A DNA stretch of 64,000 nucleotides, taken from NCBI RefSeq assembly GCF_011603255.1, contig NZ_JAANCM010000007.1:124001-188000 (forward strand). The letters are read 5' to 3'. Below are positions 44,033 to 52,733 of this stretch, one piece after another; position 1 is the stretch's first letter; each line of letters opens with the position of its first letter. The translations under genes were made by a program, and so were the position numbers. Source of the stretch: Ferranicluibacter rubi. GTDB taxonomy: Bacteria; Pseudomonadota; Alphaproteobacteria; Rhizobiales; Rhizobiaceae. Below the pieces are notes generated by a model. That model was not told the origin of the DNA. It worked only from the letters and a program-made list of their open reading frames with translations, and did no database searches.

Positions 44033-45049
44033 CTATTCCGCAGCCAGTTTGGCACTCTCGCCGTATTTCCGGGTGGGTTTTTCAAAGCCGCAGGGCGTGC
44101 CGTCAGTCACCTTGACATCGTCTTCCCAGGGCAGCCGGTAGGTGCCGGCGATAAGGTCGTGCATATAGCTGTAGGGTGCATCGCCGGCCCCGCCGGCGAC
44201 CGCGACATAGCCGCGATGGCCGAGCTGGTAGATGTTGTTTTCCACGCCCCAGCCAAGCCGCGCCTCGCGCACCAGATCCGGCCGCACCTCCGCCGTGATG
44301 ATCTCGTTGACCCGCCCCGACGTGCCGTGCGCGATGATCGTGCCGTCGAAATTGCAGATCATGCCTTCGCCCATGCTGTCGAACGTGCCGTCCGAGCCGC
44401 ACATGCAGACGCTGGCGGTGACCATGAGGTTGCAGAAGGCGTTCGACTGGTTGGTGAAGCGCCAGGATTCGCGGATCGGCGCGGTATAGCCGGCCGTGCG
44501 GATCATGATCTCGGCGCCCTTGTAGGCGCATTCGCGCGCCATCTCCGGGAACATGCCGTCATGGCAGATGATGAGCGCGAGCTTGGCACCCTTCGGCCCG
44601 TCGATAACGGGAATGCCGAGATCGCCCGGCTCCCAAGGCTCGACGGGCACCCACGGGTGCATCTTGCGGTAATAGAGCTTCAGTTCGCCCTGATCGTCGA
44701 TGACGATGCCGGAATTATACGGCATACCACCCGGATTCCGCTCCATGATCGAGAAGCAGCCCCAGATCGCGTTCTCCCTGCAGGCCATCTTGAAGGCATC
44801 GACCTCGGGTCCGTCGAGGTCGCACATAATCTCGGGGTTGATGTCCATGGAGAGGCCGTGCAGGGCATATTCCGGGAAGACCACGAGGTCCATGCCGGGC
44901 TGGTTGCGCCGCGCCTTGGCCACGAGATCGACGACCAGCTGCGTCTGCCGGGCCAAGTCCGCCTTCGTCACGGTCAGAGGCAGTTGCAGCTGCACGAGAC
45001 CGATGCCGACGCCGTGTTGCGATATGTTGAGACCACCCAGACCGTTCAT
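44033..45049 (-). CDS. Formamidase (AmiF-like nitrilase-superfamily amidase)
   Basis: The 338-residue enzyme has the nitrilase-superfamily triad in AmiF-like context: Glu in '[12 protein letters not shown]', Lys in '[20 protein letters not shown]' and Cys in '[20 protein letters not shown]'. The C-terminal '[14 protein letters not shown]' and '[11 protein letters not shown]' also match AmiF, and length agrees with the known 334-residue enzyme. AmiF converts formamide to formate and ammonia. Its place in a cyanurate/biuret operon suggests it supplies a further ammonia-releasing step, perhaps on a related small amide. Confidence 0.88.
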   Translation of the reverse strand: MNGLGGLNISQHGVGIGLVQLQLPLTVTKADLARQTQLVVDLVAKARRNQPGMDLVVFPEYALHGLSMDINPEIMCDLDGPEVDAFKMACRENAIWGCFSIMERNPGGMPYNSGIVIDDQGELKLYYRKMHPWVPVEPWEPGDLGIPVIDGPKGAKLALIICHDGMFPEMARECAYKGAEIMIRTAGYTAPIRESWRFTNQSNAFCNLMVTASVCMCGSDGTFDSMGEGMICNFDGTIIAHGTSGRVNEIITAEVRPDLVREARLGWGVENNIYQLGHRGYVAVAGGAGDAPYSYMHDLIAGTYRLPWEDDVKVTDGTPCGFEKPTRKYGESAKLAAE

Positions 45050-45061
45050 GCGCGAATTCCT

Positions 45062-45988
45062 TTATTTCGTCAGGGAGAGCTCGCCCGGTGCGCCGGACAG
45101 CGCGCGATTGGGCGAGGATGTGGCAATGAGGATGGCGAGCGTCAGCACGTAGGGCGCCGCATAGAAGAGATAGTAGCCTTGTGTCACGCCCACCGACTGG
45201 AGCGCCGGCCCGAGTGCGCCTGTGCCGCCGAAGAGGAGAGCAGCGAGGAAGCAGTTGATCGGGTTCCAGCGGGCAAAGATGACGAGCGCAACCGCCATGA
45301 GGCCCTGGCCCGACGAGATGCCCTCGTTCCACGAGCCGGGGTAATAGAGCGAGAGATAGGCCCCGCCGACAGCGGCAAGTGCGCCGCCGAGTGCTGTTGC
45401 GAGAAGTCGAACGCGGTCCGGATTGACGCCCATCGCGCGGGCGGCATCGGTGGAGTCTCCGACGACACGCAGGATGAGGCCCGGGCGCGTGTTCCTAAAC
45501 GCCCAGGCGAGAAAAAGCGCGAGCAGAAAGCCGATGAAGAACAGCACGTTGATGTTCAATGCCGCCTGCACCTGTGGATAGGACGACCAGTTGCCGAGCG
45601 GAATGGACGGCAGCTTCGGTGCGGATGGCTGGATGAAGGGCTTGCCGAGGAAGAAGGCAAAGCCCAGCCCGAACTGCATCATGGCGATGCCGATGGCGAT
45701 GTCGTTGACCCGGGGAAAGCGGCAGATGAAGCCGTGGATGAGCCCAAAGACGGAGCCCGCGGCCATGGCCGCAAGCACGCCGAGCCAAGGTGAGCCGGTC
45801 AGCACCGCCACGGCATAGGCGGTCATCGCGCCGAAGACGAGCGTGCCTTCCAGCCCGAGATTGATGCGCCCCGAACGCTCGGTGATGGCCTCGCCCAGGG
45901 ACACGAAGATGAAGGGCGTGGAGACGCGGATGGCGCCGGCGATGATGGCGAGGGGCACGCCCCAGAGACCGATATCCGTCTCGCTCAT
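45062..45988 (-). CDS. BMP-type ABC importer permease (second)
   Basis: ATG 45988 overlaps the stop of the first permease (ATGA). The 308-residue inner-membrane protein has about eight to nine helices and the BPD_transp_2 pattern 'ERSGRINLGLEGTLVFGAM', with 'GGAYLSLYYPGSWNEGISSG'. It corresponds to YufQ/NupQ-type permeases. It pairs with the permease at 45985-47118 and is followed by the formamidase gene after 12 bases. Confidence 0.92.
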   Translation of the reverse strand: MSETDIGLWGVPLAIIAGAIRVSTPFIFVSLGEAITERSGRINLGLEGTLVFGAMTAYAVAVLTGSPWLGVLAAMAAGSVFGLIHGFICRFPRVNDIAIGIAMMQFGLGFAFFLGKPFIQPSAPKLPSIPLGNWSSYPQVQAALNINVLFFIGFLLALFLAWAFRNTRPGLILRVVGDSTDAARAMGVNPDRVRLLATALGGALAAVGGAYLSLYYPGSWNEGISSGQGLMAVALVIFARWNPINCFLAALLFGGTGALGPALQSVGVTQGYYLFYAAPYVLTLAILIATSSPNRALSGAPGELSLTK

Positions 45989-47118
45989 GCGCGGCTTCCT
46001 TTCCAAAGATCAGGATTGAAGACCTTGAAGCGGCCGTAGAAGGTCTCGCAGAAGAGGATGACGATGAAGAGCGTGCCCTGCAGGGCGACGACCGTGGCAT
46101 CGGGTAGCCCCATTCGCCGCTGGATCAGGCCGCCGGAGGCCTCCAGCCCACCGAGCAGGATGGCGATGGGGATGATGGCCAGCGGATTGTGCCGGGCGAG
46201 GAAGGCGACGAGAATGCCGGTATAGCCATAGCCGGCGGCCAGCGACGCATTGGCGCTGCCCTGCACGGCGGCGACCTCGAGCATGCCGGCGAGCCCCGCA
46301 AAGCTGCCGGCGATGGCCGTGAAACCGACGATCAGCCGGCCGACCGGCAATCCCTGGATCTGTGCCGCCCGGACATTGCCCCCGGCCATGCGCGCGGCAA
46401 AGCCGAAGCGTGTCGCCTCGATCAGGACATAGGAGAGGACACAGGCAAGAATGGCGATGACGAGTCCCCAATGGACATCCATGCCCGGAATAGCGCCGAT
46501 CCTATAGTCGGCGGGCAGGGCGAAGGTGGACGGCTTGTTGAGGCTCGCGGGATCTCGCAGCGGCCCCTCCACGAGCTGGTTCATCAGTGCGATCGCAATG
46601 TAGGAAAGCAGCAGCGACGAAATCGTCTCGTTGACCCCGCGATAATGGCGGAGGAACCCGACGGCACCGATCCACACGCCCCCGACGACCATTGCGGCGA
46701 GCGCCATCCCGATGAGGGTGGGATAGGGCGGCAGAATGCCGGTCAGCGGCGTGGCGATCGCCGCCGCAGCAACGCCGCCGAGCACCAGCGCGCCCTCGCC
46801 GCCGATGATGACGAGGCCAAGCCGTGCCGGCAGCGCCACGCAAAGGGCCGTGAGGAGGAGGGGAGCCGCCCGCGACAGGCTGTTCTGGATGGAGAACCAG
46901 CTGCCGAAGCCACCGGTATACATGATCTGGAAGAGGGCGACCGGCGACTTGCCGATCGCGAGGATGAAGAGCGAGAACAGCGCCAGACCGGTGACGATCG
47001 CCGCAAGGCCGATGACGACGGGCTCCGCCCACCGCGCCAGCCATTCGAGAGCTGGGCGGAGAGACGCGGCACCGCCGGGTTCCAGCGACAGCGCAGGATT
47101 GTTCACTTCGACGGACAT
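45985..47118 (-). CDS. BMP-type ABC importer permease (first)
   Basis: The 377-residue inner-membrane protein has about ten helices; its BPD_transp_2 domain includes 'LPARLGLVIIGGEGALVLGG', 'GVNETISSLLLSYIAIALMN' and 'GGNVRAAQIQGLPVGRLIVG'. These match YufP/NupP-like permeases of nucleoside and related importers. It is 43 bases from the binding-protein gene and overlaps the second permease. Confidence 0.92.
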   Translation of the reverse strand: MSVEVNNPALSLEPGGAASLRPALEWLARWAEPVVIGLAAIVTGLALFSLFILAIGKSPVALFQIMYTGGFGSWFSIQNSLSRAAPLLLTALCVALPARLGLVIIGGEGALVLGGVAAAAIATPLTGILPPYPTLIGMALAAMVVGGVWIGAVGFLRHYRGVNETISSLLLSYIAIALMNQLVEGPLRDPASLNKPSTFALPADYRIGAIPGMDVHWGLVIAILACVLSYVLIEATRFGFAARMAGGNVRAAQIQGLPVGRLIVGFTAIAGSFAGLAGMLEVAAVQGSANASLAAGYGYTGILVAFLARHNPLAIIPIAILLGGLEASGGLIQRRMGLPDATVVALQGTLFIVILFCETFYGRFKVFNPDLWKGSRA

Positions 47119-47161
47119 GACGCGTCTCCCCTCATGGAACGGTTAGCCGAATACCGGGGGT

Positions 47162-48295
47162 TCAGGAGGTGGAGCCGACCACGCCCTCGACGAGATAGGC
47201 CATGCTTTCCAGATCGATCGCGTCCTCGGCATAGGCCTTGTCGGCGGGGATCACGGCATTGCCCTTGTTGTCCTTTAGCGGACCCTTGAACACGGAGAGC
47301 TTGCCGGTCATGGCCTCGGCATGCGCCGCCTCGAACGCCTTGCGCCCTGCTTCCGGCACACCGGGCCCGAGCGGGCTCATCTTGACGAAGCCGTCCTTCA
47401 GGCCGCCACGCACGAAGTTTCCGAGCTTCTCGCCGGCTTGGGCCTTGGTGATGAAATCGGTGTAGACCTTGCCCCAGGCCCATTCGGCGCCGGTCAGGTA
47501 CTTCTCGGGCGCAAGCGGGCTCTGGTTGGCATGGTAGCCGCAGACGAAAGCGCCGCGACCGGCGGCCGTCTCGACCACCACCTTCGGGCTGTCGACATGG
47601 CAGGTGATGACATCGACGCCCTGATCGACCAGGGCATTGGTGGCCTCGGCTTCCTTGATGGCAAGCGACCATTCGCCGGTGAAGATGACCTGGCAGGTGA
47701 TCGCGGGATCGACGGAACGGGCGCCGAGCAGGAACGCGTTGACGTTCTGCAGGACCTGCGGGATCGGCTTGGCCGCCACGAAGCCGATCTTCTTGCTCTT
47801 GGAGGCGTGGCCGGCGGCGATGCCGTTCAGATACTGGCCCTGATGGATGTAGCCGAAGTACGACCCGGTATTGGCGGGGTGCTTGCCCTCCTGCCACAGG
47901 CCGCCGCAATGGCGGAACTGGGTGTCGGGATATTTGGCGGCCATGGCCAGCATATGGGGATCGAAATAGCCGAAGGACGTCGGGAAAATGAGCGAGGCGC
48001 CGTCGAGATTGATCATCGATTCCATCGTCTTCTGGACATCGACGGTCTCGGGTACGTTCTCCTCTTCGATGAGCGTGATGCCCGGCATGGCCTTGATGAC
48101 GGCGGCACCTTCGGCATGCGCCTGGTTATAGCCGTAGTCATCCTTGGGGCCGACATAGATGAAGCCGACGGTGAGCGCTTCCTGCGCGAAAGCGGTTGAC
48201 CCCATCAGGCCCGGCACGGCGCTTGCCGCAAGGCCGATGGCAGAGGTTTGAAGAAACTGTCGGCGGTTCATGGAAAAGCGGTTGGTCATCATCAT
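47162..48295 (-). CDS. BMP-family periplasmic binding protein
   Basis: The first gene of the catabolic operon encodes a BMP/PnrA-like binding protein of about 377 residues. The N-terminus carries a twin-arginine signal ('MNRRQFLQTSAIGLAASAVP', cut near 'AFAQE'), so export is by Tat. The mature part has 'VGFIYVGPKDDYGYNQAHAE', 'MINLDGASLIFPTSFGYFDP' and 'GVDVITCHVDSPKVVVETA'. Three adjacent ATG codons (48295, 48292, 48289) follow GGGGAAC, so the exact start is open. By context the ligand is probably cyanurate, biuret or a related carbamoyl compound. Confidence 0.9.
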   Translation of the reverse strand: MMMTNRFSMNRRQFLQTSAIGLAASAVPGLMGSTAFAQEALTVGFIYVGPKDDYGYNQAHAEGAAVIKAMPGITLIEEENVPETVDVQKTMESMINLDGASLIFPTSFGYFDPHMLAMAAKYPDTQFRHCGGLWQEGKHPANTGSYFGYIHQGQYLNGIAAGHASKSKKIGFVAAKPIPQVLQNVNAFLLGARSVDPAITCQVIFTGEWSLAIKEAEATNALVDQGVDVITCHVDSPKVVVETAAGRGAFVCGYHANQSPLAPEKYLTGAEWAWGKVYTDFITKAQAGEKLGNFVRGGLKDGFVKMSPLGPGVPEAGRKAFEAAHAEAMTGKLSVFKGPLKDNKGNAVIPADKAYAEDAIDLESMAYLVEGVVGSTS

Positions 48296-48331
48296 GTTCC
48301 CCGTGCGGCGCTGGGCCAATGGCTGTTGGAC

Positions 48332-48350
48332 ATAAAAGTGTATGCAATGA
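48332..48350. promoter_or_regulatory. Candidate GntR operator 1
   Basis: ATAAAAGTGTATGCAATGA lies 37 bases upstream of the binding-protein start. It shares ATAAAAGTGYATGCA with the site at 48412 and GTATGCAAT with the site at 48581. It could sit within the promoter of the catabolic operon. Confidence 0.55.
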
Positions 48351-48411
48351 CCGTGCCACTTCCTAAGCTATTGGAAAGACTAGATGCCATCCTGTCTCTC
48401 AAATCGGCATG

Positions 48412-48429
48412 ATAAAAGTGCATGCAGTT
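48412..48429. promoter_or_regulatory. Candidate GntR operator 2
   Basis: ATAAAAGTGCATGCAGTT contains the perfect palindrome TGCATGCA and repeats the site at 48332 with 80-base spacing between starts. It lies in the middle of the 318-base divergent region. Confidence 0.55.
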
Positions 48430-48578
48430 TTACTTTAAATTGCCTATTTTTCCATCGTCGCTTCGTTCAGGCGCTGCCAGATGCACAAAATCCGCGGGCC
48501 TAGATGAGGGCCGTCTACTAAAGTATATCTTTTCAATATCTTAAACAGGTGATTGACATGCTCTGAGATGCCCGTCAT

Positions 48579-48592
48579 CTGTATGCAATAAT
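48579..48592. promoter_or_regulatory. Candidate GntR operator 3 near the regulator start
   Basis: CTGTATGCAATAAT lies 22 bases before the GTG start of the GntR gene and shares GTATGCAAT with the site at 48332. Its place suggests autoregulation. Confidence 0.5.
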
Positions 48593-48613
48593 GAGACTGA
48601 CATTGAGACGAAC

Positions 48614-49288
48614 GTGACTCAGGCAAAACGGAAGACCGTCACCCGTACAGGAACGACCGTCGAGCAGATGGTGCGCGCAATCGCCGACATGATCGTTAGC
48701 GGTATTATGGTCCCCGGCGAGCGGCTGGACGAGCTGTCGCTGGCGGCCCGCTTCGAGGTGTCACGGACGCCGGTGCGCGAGGCCCTGCGCGAACTCGGCG
48801 CCATGGGGCTGGTCGGCCGGGAGCCGAACCGCAGCGCGATCGTCAAGAACGTCGAGGAGGCCCATCTTCACGCGATGTTCGAGGCGATGGCGGAACTCGA
48901 AGGCATCTGCGCCCGGCTTTCCGCAATGCGGATGGACGCGGACGAGCGCCATGCGCTCGAACGCGAGCACCGGGCTTCGATGCAGCTCGTTCGCGCCGGT
49001 GTCCCTGAGGGCTATGCCGCCTACAACACCGAATTCCACAACCGGCTCTATCGCGGCACCCATAACGATCACCTTTTGGAACTGGCGACGCAGACGCGCG
49101 CAAGGCTCGCCCCGTTCCGCCACGCGCAGTTCCGCCTCTCAGGCCGGCTTTCGAAATCCTATGAGGAACACGACCGGATCGTCACCGCCATCCTGCGCGC
49201 CGACGCCACCGCTGCCGGAAAGGCAGCCTATGATCACGTCTCGATCGTCAGCGATGCCAGCACCGTCTTCGCCGTCGCGCGTGGCTGA
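48614..49288 (+). CDS. GntR-family regulator with FCD domain
   Basis: The start is GTG 48614. The 224-residue protein has a winged HTH at about 15-80 ('GERLDELSLAARFEVSRTPV', 'REALRELGAMGLVGREPNR') and an all-helical FCD ligand domain (about 88-215) with metal-site histidines in 'YNTEFHNRLYRGTHNDHLLE' and 'SYEEHDRIVTAILRAD'. It is divergent to the cyanurate operon and is the likely local regulator. In Pseudomonas the corresponding regulator AtzR is of the LysR type, so this is a different wiring. Repeated TGYATGCA sites lie between the two. Confidence 0.9.
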   Translation: MTQAKRKTVTRTGTTVEQMVRAIADMIVSGIMVPGERLDELSLAARFEVSRTPVREALRELGAMGLVGREPNRSAIVKNVEEAHLHAMFEAMAELEGICARLSAMRMDADERHALEREHRASMQLVRAGVPEGYAAYNTEFHNRLYRGTHNDHLLELATQTRARLAPFRHAQFRLSGRLSKSYEEHDRIVTAILRADATAAGKAAYDHVSIVSDASTVFAVARG

Positions 49289-49291
49289 GGT

Positions 49292-51100
49292 TCAGGGTCT
49301 CCCACCCGAGACCAGGCCGTCCATCACAAGCCCCGTGCCGCTCGCCTTGGCGCAGCTCTTCAATTCCGCCACACGGGTCGTGACGGCGTTGACGTCCGTC
49401 AGGATCGTGCCCTTCTCCAGCGTGAGCACGCCGACGCTGCAGCGCATCAGCGGGTAGGCCTGCTCGACGCCCGAGCGCCCGTAGCCCATGATGAAGCCCC
49501 GGTTGCGATCGTCCTCCGAATAAAGCTCCTCCACCCCGGCCTTGAAGGCGCAGAGCATCCGCGTCAGCATGTCCTCCACCGCGGCCCGCGGCAGATCAGA
49601 AAGGCCGACGAAGAAATCGTCACCACCGACATGCCCGACGAAATCGCCGTCGCCGATGAAGTGGCGGCGCAGTAGTGCGGAGAACAGCGTGATGGCGGCG
49701 TCGCCACGGTGAAAACCGTAACTGTCGTTGAACGGCTTGAAGTTGTCGAAATCGCAGTAGCAGAAGAAGCGCGTCCGGTCGCCGTCGAGCATGGCCTCGT
49801 GCACATGATCGCGTATGGCACGGTTGCCGGGCAGCCCGCTCAAAGGGTTCTGGTCGCGTGCGAATTTCAGCTGCTTCTCGCTGATGATGCGCAGAAGGGA
49901 GGCGGAGGACAGGACACCGGCATAGCGCATGTTTTCCGTCAGGATCAGGCAATCGCTGCCGTTCGCCCCGGCGAAAATGTCTAGCATTTCATGGGCTGGC
50001 ATGTTGACGTCTGCAACCGGTGCCGGTGTGACGAAACTGGCGATGCGTCGCTGGTAGACTTTGTTTTGCAGGAGGTCGCGCCCGAACGGGTGGTAGATCA
50101 TCTCCTTCAGGTGATATTCGTGGATGACGCCGCGGGGCTCGTCGTTTGCGTTCAGGACGGGAAAGAAGGCCTGCTGCGGTGAAGTCCGGAACAACTCGAA
50201 GATCGTGTCGAGGTTTGCGCTTTCCTGCACGGTCGGCAGGTGTTCGACCTGCCTGCGGATGAGCACGCTGTCGGCCGACGCCGTCCGCCGCTTGGTGTCG
50301 TCAGCCTGGGCGAGGTGCGGATAGCTCGCTTTCAGGTCCGCATGGCAGACGGTCGGCATCGCTACGAAATAGCCCTGCAGCAGATCGCAGCCGAGATCGC
50401 GGCAGACATGGAACTCCGCCTCCGTCTCCACGCCCTCGGCGATGACGCGCGCGCCGAGCTTGTGCGCCACCGTCACGATGTGCCGCACCAGTTGCCGGTT
50501 TCGCGGCAGGCTTTCGATCTGCGACACGAAGTGGCGGTCGATCTTAACATAATCGACGGCCGCGCGGGACAGCAGCTTCAGGCCGCTGAAGCCGGCGCCG
50601 AAATCGTCGATCGCCAGCTTGAAGCCGTGCTGCCGCAACCGGTCGAGTAAGGTGTCGAACTCGGCGATCGTCTCGTTGTCGTGTCTCTCGGACAACTCGA
50701 AGCAGACGCTGGAGGGCGGAATGCCGACGCGTTTGAGGTGTCCGTCGAGCCGGTTGAGGATCGCCTCGTCATGCGCGCCGATCAGCCGCGTGTCGAAATT
50801 GATGAAGAGGGTGCGCTGCTGGAAGCCCGGCAGGGCGGCGAAGGCGGCGAGCGCGCGGCTGATGACCATGTGCTCCAGCGCCAGAAGCTCGCCATTCTCA
50901 TGCGCGCGGTCGAGGAGCGCCAGCGGCGAGGCAAAGCCGAGACGATCGAAACCCCGCATCAGGGACTCGTAGCCGAAGCATGTCCCTGTCGTTGCCTCGA
51001 CGATCGGCTGCAAGGCGGTCTCGATGACGAGCTTGGAAAGGGTGACGATCTGGTCACGTCCAAGATGAAGGGGCGAAAACGTTTCGAGAAGGGCACTCAC
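49292..51100 (-). CDS. EAL-CBS-GGDEF cyclic-di-GMP protein
   Basis: The start is GTG 51100 with GGAG seven bases upstream; the frame is open further but upstream codons look non-coding. The 602-residue protein has an EAL domain at about 20-260 with 'YESLMRG' in place of EAL, then 'NFDTRL', 'ELSERHDNET', 'AIDDFGAGFSGL' and 'AEGVETEAEF'. A CBS pair follows (about 290-415), then a GGDEF domain with 'HVGGDDFFVGLS'. Both signatures are off-consensus (ESL, GGDDF), so it may have one or no activity and act as a sensor of cyclic-di-GMP or nucleotides bound by CBS. No membrane helix is present. Confidence 0.88.
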   Translation of the reverse strand: MSALLETFSPLHLGRDQIVTLSKLVIETALQPIVEATTGTCFGYESLMRGFDRLGFASPLALLDRAHENGELLALEHMVISRALAAFAALPGFQQRTLFINFDTRLIGAHDEAILNRLDGHLKRVGIPPSSVCFELSERHDNETIAEFDTLLDRLRQHGFKLAIDDFGAGFSGLKLLSRAAVDYVKIDRHFVSQIESLPRNRQLVRHIVTVAHKLGARVIAEGVETEAEFHVCRDLGCDLLQGYFVAMPTVCHADLKASYPHLAQADDTKRRTASADSVLIRRQVEHLPTVQESANLDTIFELFRTSPQQAFFPVLNANDEPRGVIHEYHLKEMIYHPFGRDLLQNKVYQRRIASFVTPAPVADVNMPAHEMLDIFAGANGSDCLILTENMRYAGVLSSASLLRIISEKQLKFARDQNPLSGLPGNRAIRDHVHEAMLDGDRTRFFCYCDFDNFKPFNDSYGFHRGDAAITLFSALLRRHFIGDGDFVGHVGGDDFFVGLSDLPRAAVEDMLTRMLCAFKAGVEELYSEDDRNRGFIMGYGRSGVEQAYPLMRCSVGVLTLEKGTILTDVNAVTTRVAELKSCAKASGTGLVMDGLVSGGRP

Positions 51101-51538
51101 CGGCGGTCTCCAGGACAACAACTGTGCCGACCATCGCAGGGGAGACTGAACGTTTGGTTTGCGAAGAATGACAGTTTCATGAAAATATCGAGCCGGGTTC
51201 GGCCGGTCGCGCCCCGGTGCAGGGAACGCCGACGGTGCTGCAGGCAATCGTCGCGCCTGTTGCCTGGAGCGAGCTTTCCGTCCCTTCAGCACGCGCCCTG
51301 CCTCGTTTGGCTGTTTTCCGTGTCGATCCTGTGCCACCAACGGAGCACATTGCCATGGCGACCAAACTTGGCCTGAAACATCCCGCTGATCGGCGCCATC
51401 ATCGCGAGTGTGAAACCCGGCTGCTCGCTATCACCGGCGCCGAGATCGGGCGAGATACTCGCCGACCCAATATCGTCCATTCCTTGACATGTAAGGAATT
51501 ATCCTTACTTTATGTCCACTCAACCGGAGGCCTGAGCC
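51101..51538. other. Intergenic region upstream of prlF-yhaV
   Basis: 438 bases lie between the divergent EAL protein and the antitoxin. The far end (51484-51512) holds the antitoxin promoter and operator. The rest has no recognisable gene. Confidence 0.4.
51484..51512 (+). promoter_or_regulatory. prlF-yhaV promoter with operator between -35 and -10
   Basis: TTGACA (51484-51489) is followed 16 to 17 bases later by TACTTT/ACTTTA. The perfect inverted repeat GTAAGGA-ATTA-TCCTTAC (51491-51508) fills the spacer and touches the -10. A repressor bound there would block RNA polymerase, fitting autoregulation by the antitoxin or complex. The predicted start lies about 20 bases before the GTG. Confidence 0.75.
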
Positions 51539-51874
51539 GTGGGCGCATTGCTGAAAGAAGAAAGCACCGTTACTGTAAAGGGGCAAACGACCATTCCCAA
51601 GGCTGTTCGGCAAGCGCTGGGCGTTGAACTTGGCGATCGTATTGCGTTTACCGTCGATGAGCATCGACGTGTATACCTTGAGAAGGTCAAGCCTGAACAA
51701 ACATCAGACCCCGTGATAGAGAGCTTCCTGGGTTTCCTGGCGAATGACATGTCTAACAATCCCGGGACGTCTGTCGTCTCCTTTCCGCAGGCCTTGCTCG
51801 ATCGGGCCGTCGCACTGACTGCAGGCATGTCGGTCGATCTCGATGCCGAGATCGAGGGCGATATCGCGATCTGA
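51539..51874 (+). CDS. prlF: PrlF-type AbrB-fold antitoxin
   Basis: The start is GTG 51539. The 111-residue protein has a SpoVT/AbrB swapped-hairpin DNA-binding domain ('STVTVKGQTTIPKAVRQALG', 'GDRIAFTVDEHRRVYLEKVK', about 9-50), and a C-terminal tail that should bind the toxin ('PVIESFLGFLANDM', 'DAEIEGDIAI'). It neutralises YhaV and represses its operon. The stop is one base from the toxin ATG. Confidence 0.88.
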   Translation: MGALLKEESTVTVKGQTTIPKAVRQALGVELGDRIAFTVDEHRRVYLEKVKPEQTSDPVIESFLGFLANDMSNNPGTSVVSFPQALLDRAVALTAGMSVDLDAEIEGDIAI

Positions 51875-51875
51875 T

Positions 51876-52370
51876 ATGGTGACAATCAATGGATGGAGCA
51901 TCCTCGCCCACCCTCTTTTTCTCGACCAGGTGGAAAAGCTGATCGAGGCTGTCGATGCAATCAAAGCAAAGCGACCAGATGATTATCAAACGACAGCAAA
52001 TGCCAAGCTGCTAGCGGTTCTTGTGCAGCTCGTCACGGTTACAATTCCATTAGATCCGTCAGCCACCGTCTATCGGCAGGGATCGACCCTTGGCGGTAAC
52101 AGGAAGCATTGGTTCCGCGCCAAATTCGGGAACTCTCGCTTCCGACTCTTTTTTCGATATTCGAGTACCAGCAAGGTGATCATATTCGCGTGGGTCAATG
52201 ACGAGAATACCTTGCGGACCTATAACTCGAAGACAGACGCCTACAATGTCTTCAAGGGAATGCTGGACGACGGTCATCCGCCGGATGACTGGAACACGCT
52301 GTACAAAGAGGCATCCGATAGGAATGTCGTTAAACGCCTAGAAAGGCTTTCCTCTTCGGATCATACCTAG
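51876..52370 (+). CDS. yhaV: YhaV-type RNase toxin
   Basis: ATG 51876 gives 164 residues beginning MVTINGWSILAHPLFLDQVE, matching the YhaV start. The conserved core shows 'LDPSATVYRQGSTLGGNRKH', 'WFRAKFGNSRFRLFFRY' and 'IIFAWVNDENTLRTY', with the basic and aromatic residues of RelE-fold endoribonucleases. It is a growth-inhibiting mRNA interferase held in check by PrlF. The frame is intact, so the pair is probably functional. Confidence 0.9.
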   Translation: MVTINGWSILAHPLFLDQVEKLIEAVDAIKAKRPDDYQTTANAKLLAVLVQLVTVTIPLDPSATVYRQGSTLGGNRKHWFRAKFGNSRFRLFFRYSSTSKVIIFAWVNDENTLRTYNSKTDAYNVFKGMLDDGHPPDDWNTLYKEASDRNVVKRLERLSSSDHT

Positions 52371-52733
52371 AGTGGCGCACGATAGTCACTCTAGAAGACG
52401 CATCTCTCAATCCCGAAACACAGATCAGTCCCAATCCGTTTCCGCCCCGTACCCCTGTCTGGTCGAGATACAGTCGAGGGAGTTCTAGCCTGTCGCCCGC
52501 TGCCAACTTTGGCAAAGGCAATGCTGCCTTCCTGTTGCGATCAGACAAATCTTCCGGGCATCGACTATGTCGCCATCGATGCGGTCCTTGCTTTCTCGGA
52601 CGCCGCGATTACCCAAGCCAGAAACCCGGGCCGGCCTCCAGCCAATCCTTTGGTCTATGATCTCGGCTGGGACGAGGATGCGCGTCTCAATCAATGGCAG
52701 GCGGCAATGCGGCGGGCCGAAAATCTGCCTACG
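52371..52733. other. Intergenic stretch with a possible gene remnant
   Basis: 363 bases follow yhaV. A start-less plus-strand frame at about 52558-52710 reads like protein ('IDYVAIDAVLAFSDAAITQA', 'PANPLVYDLGWDEDARLNQW') and is not the mirror of a known gene. It may be the tail of a lost gene. The family is not recognised. Confidence 0.3.

Noticed and set aside
44159..45793. 544-codon plus-strand frame over the formamidase and permease genes
   Set aside because: Antisense shadow; no ribosome site or recognisable domain.
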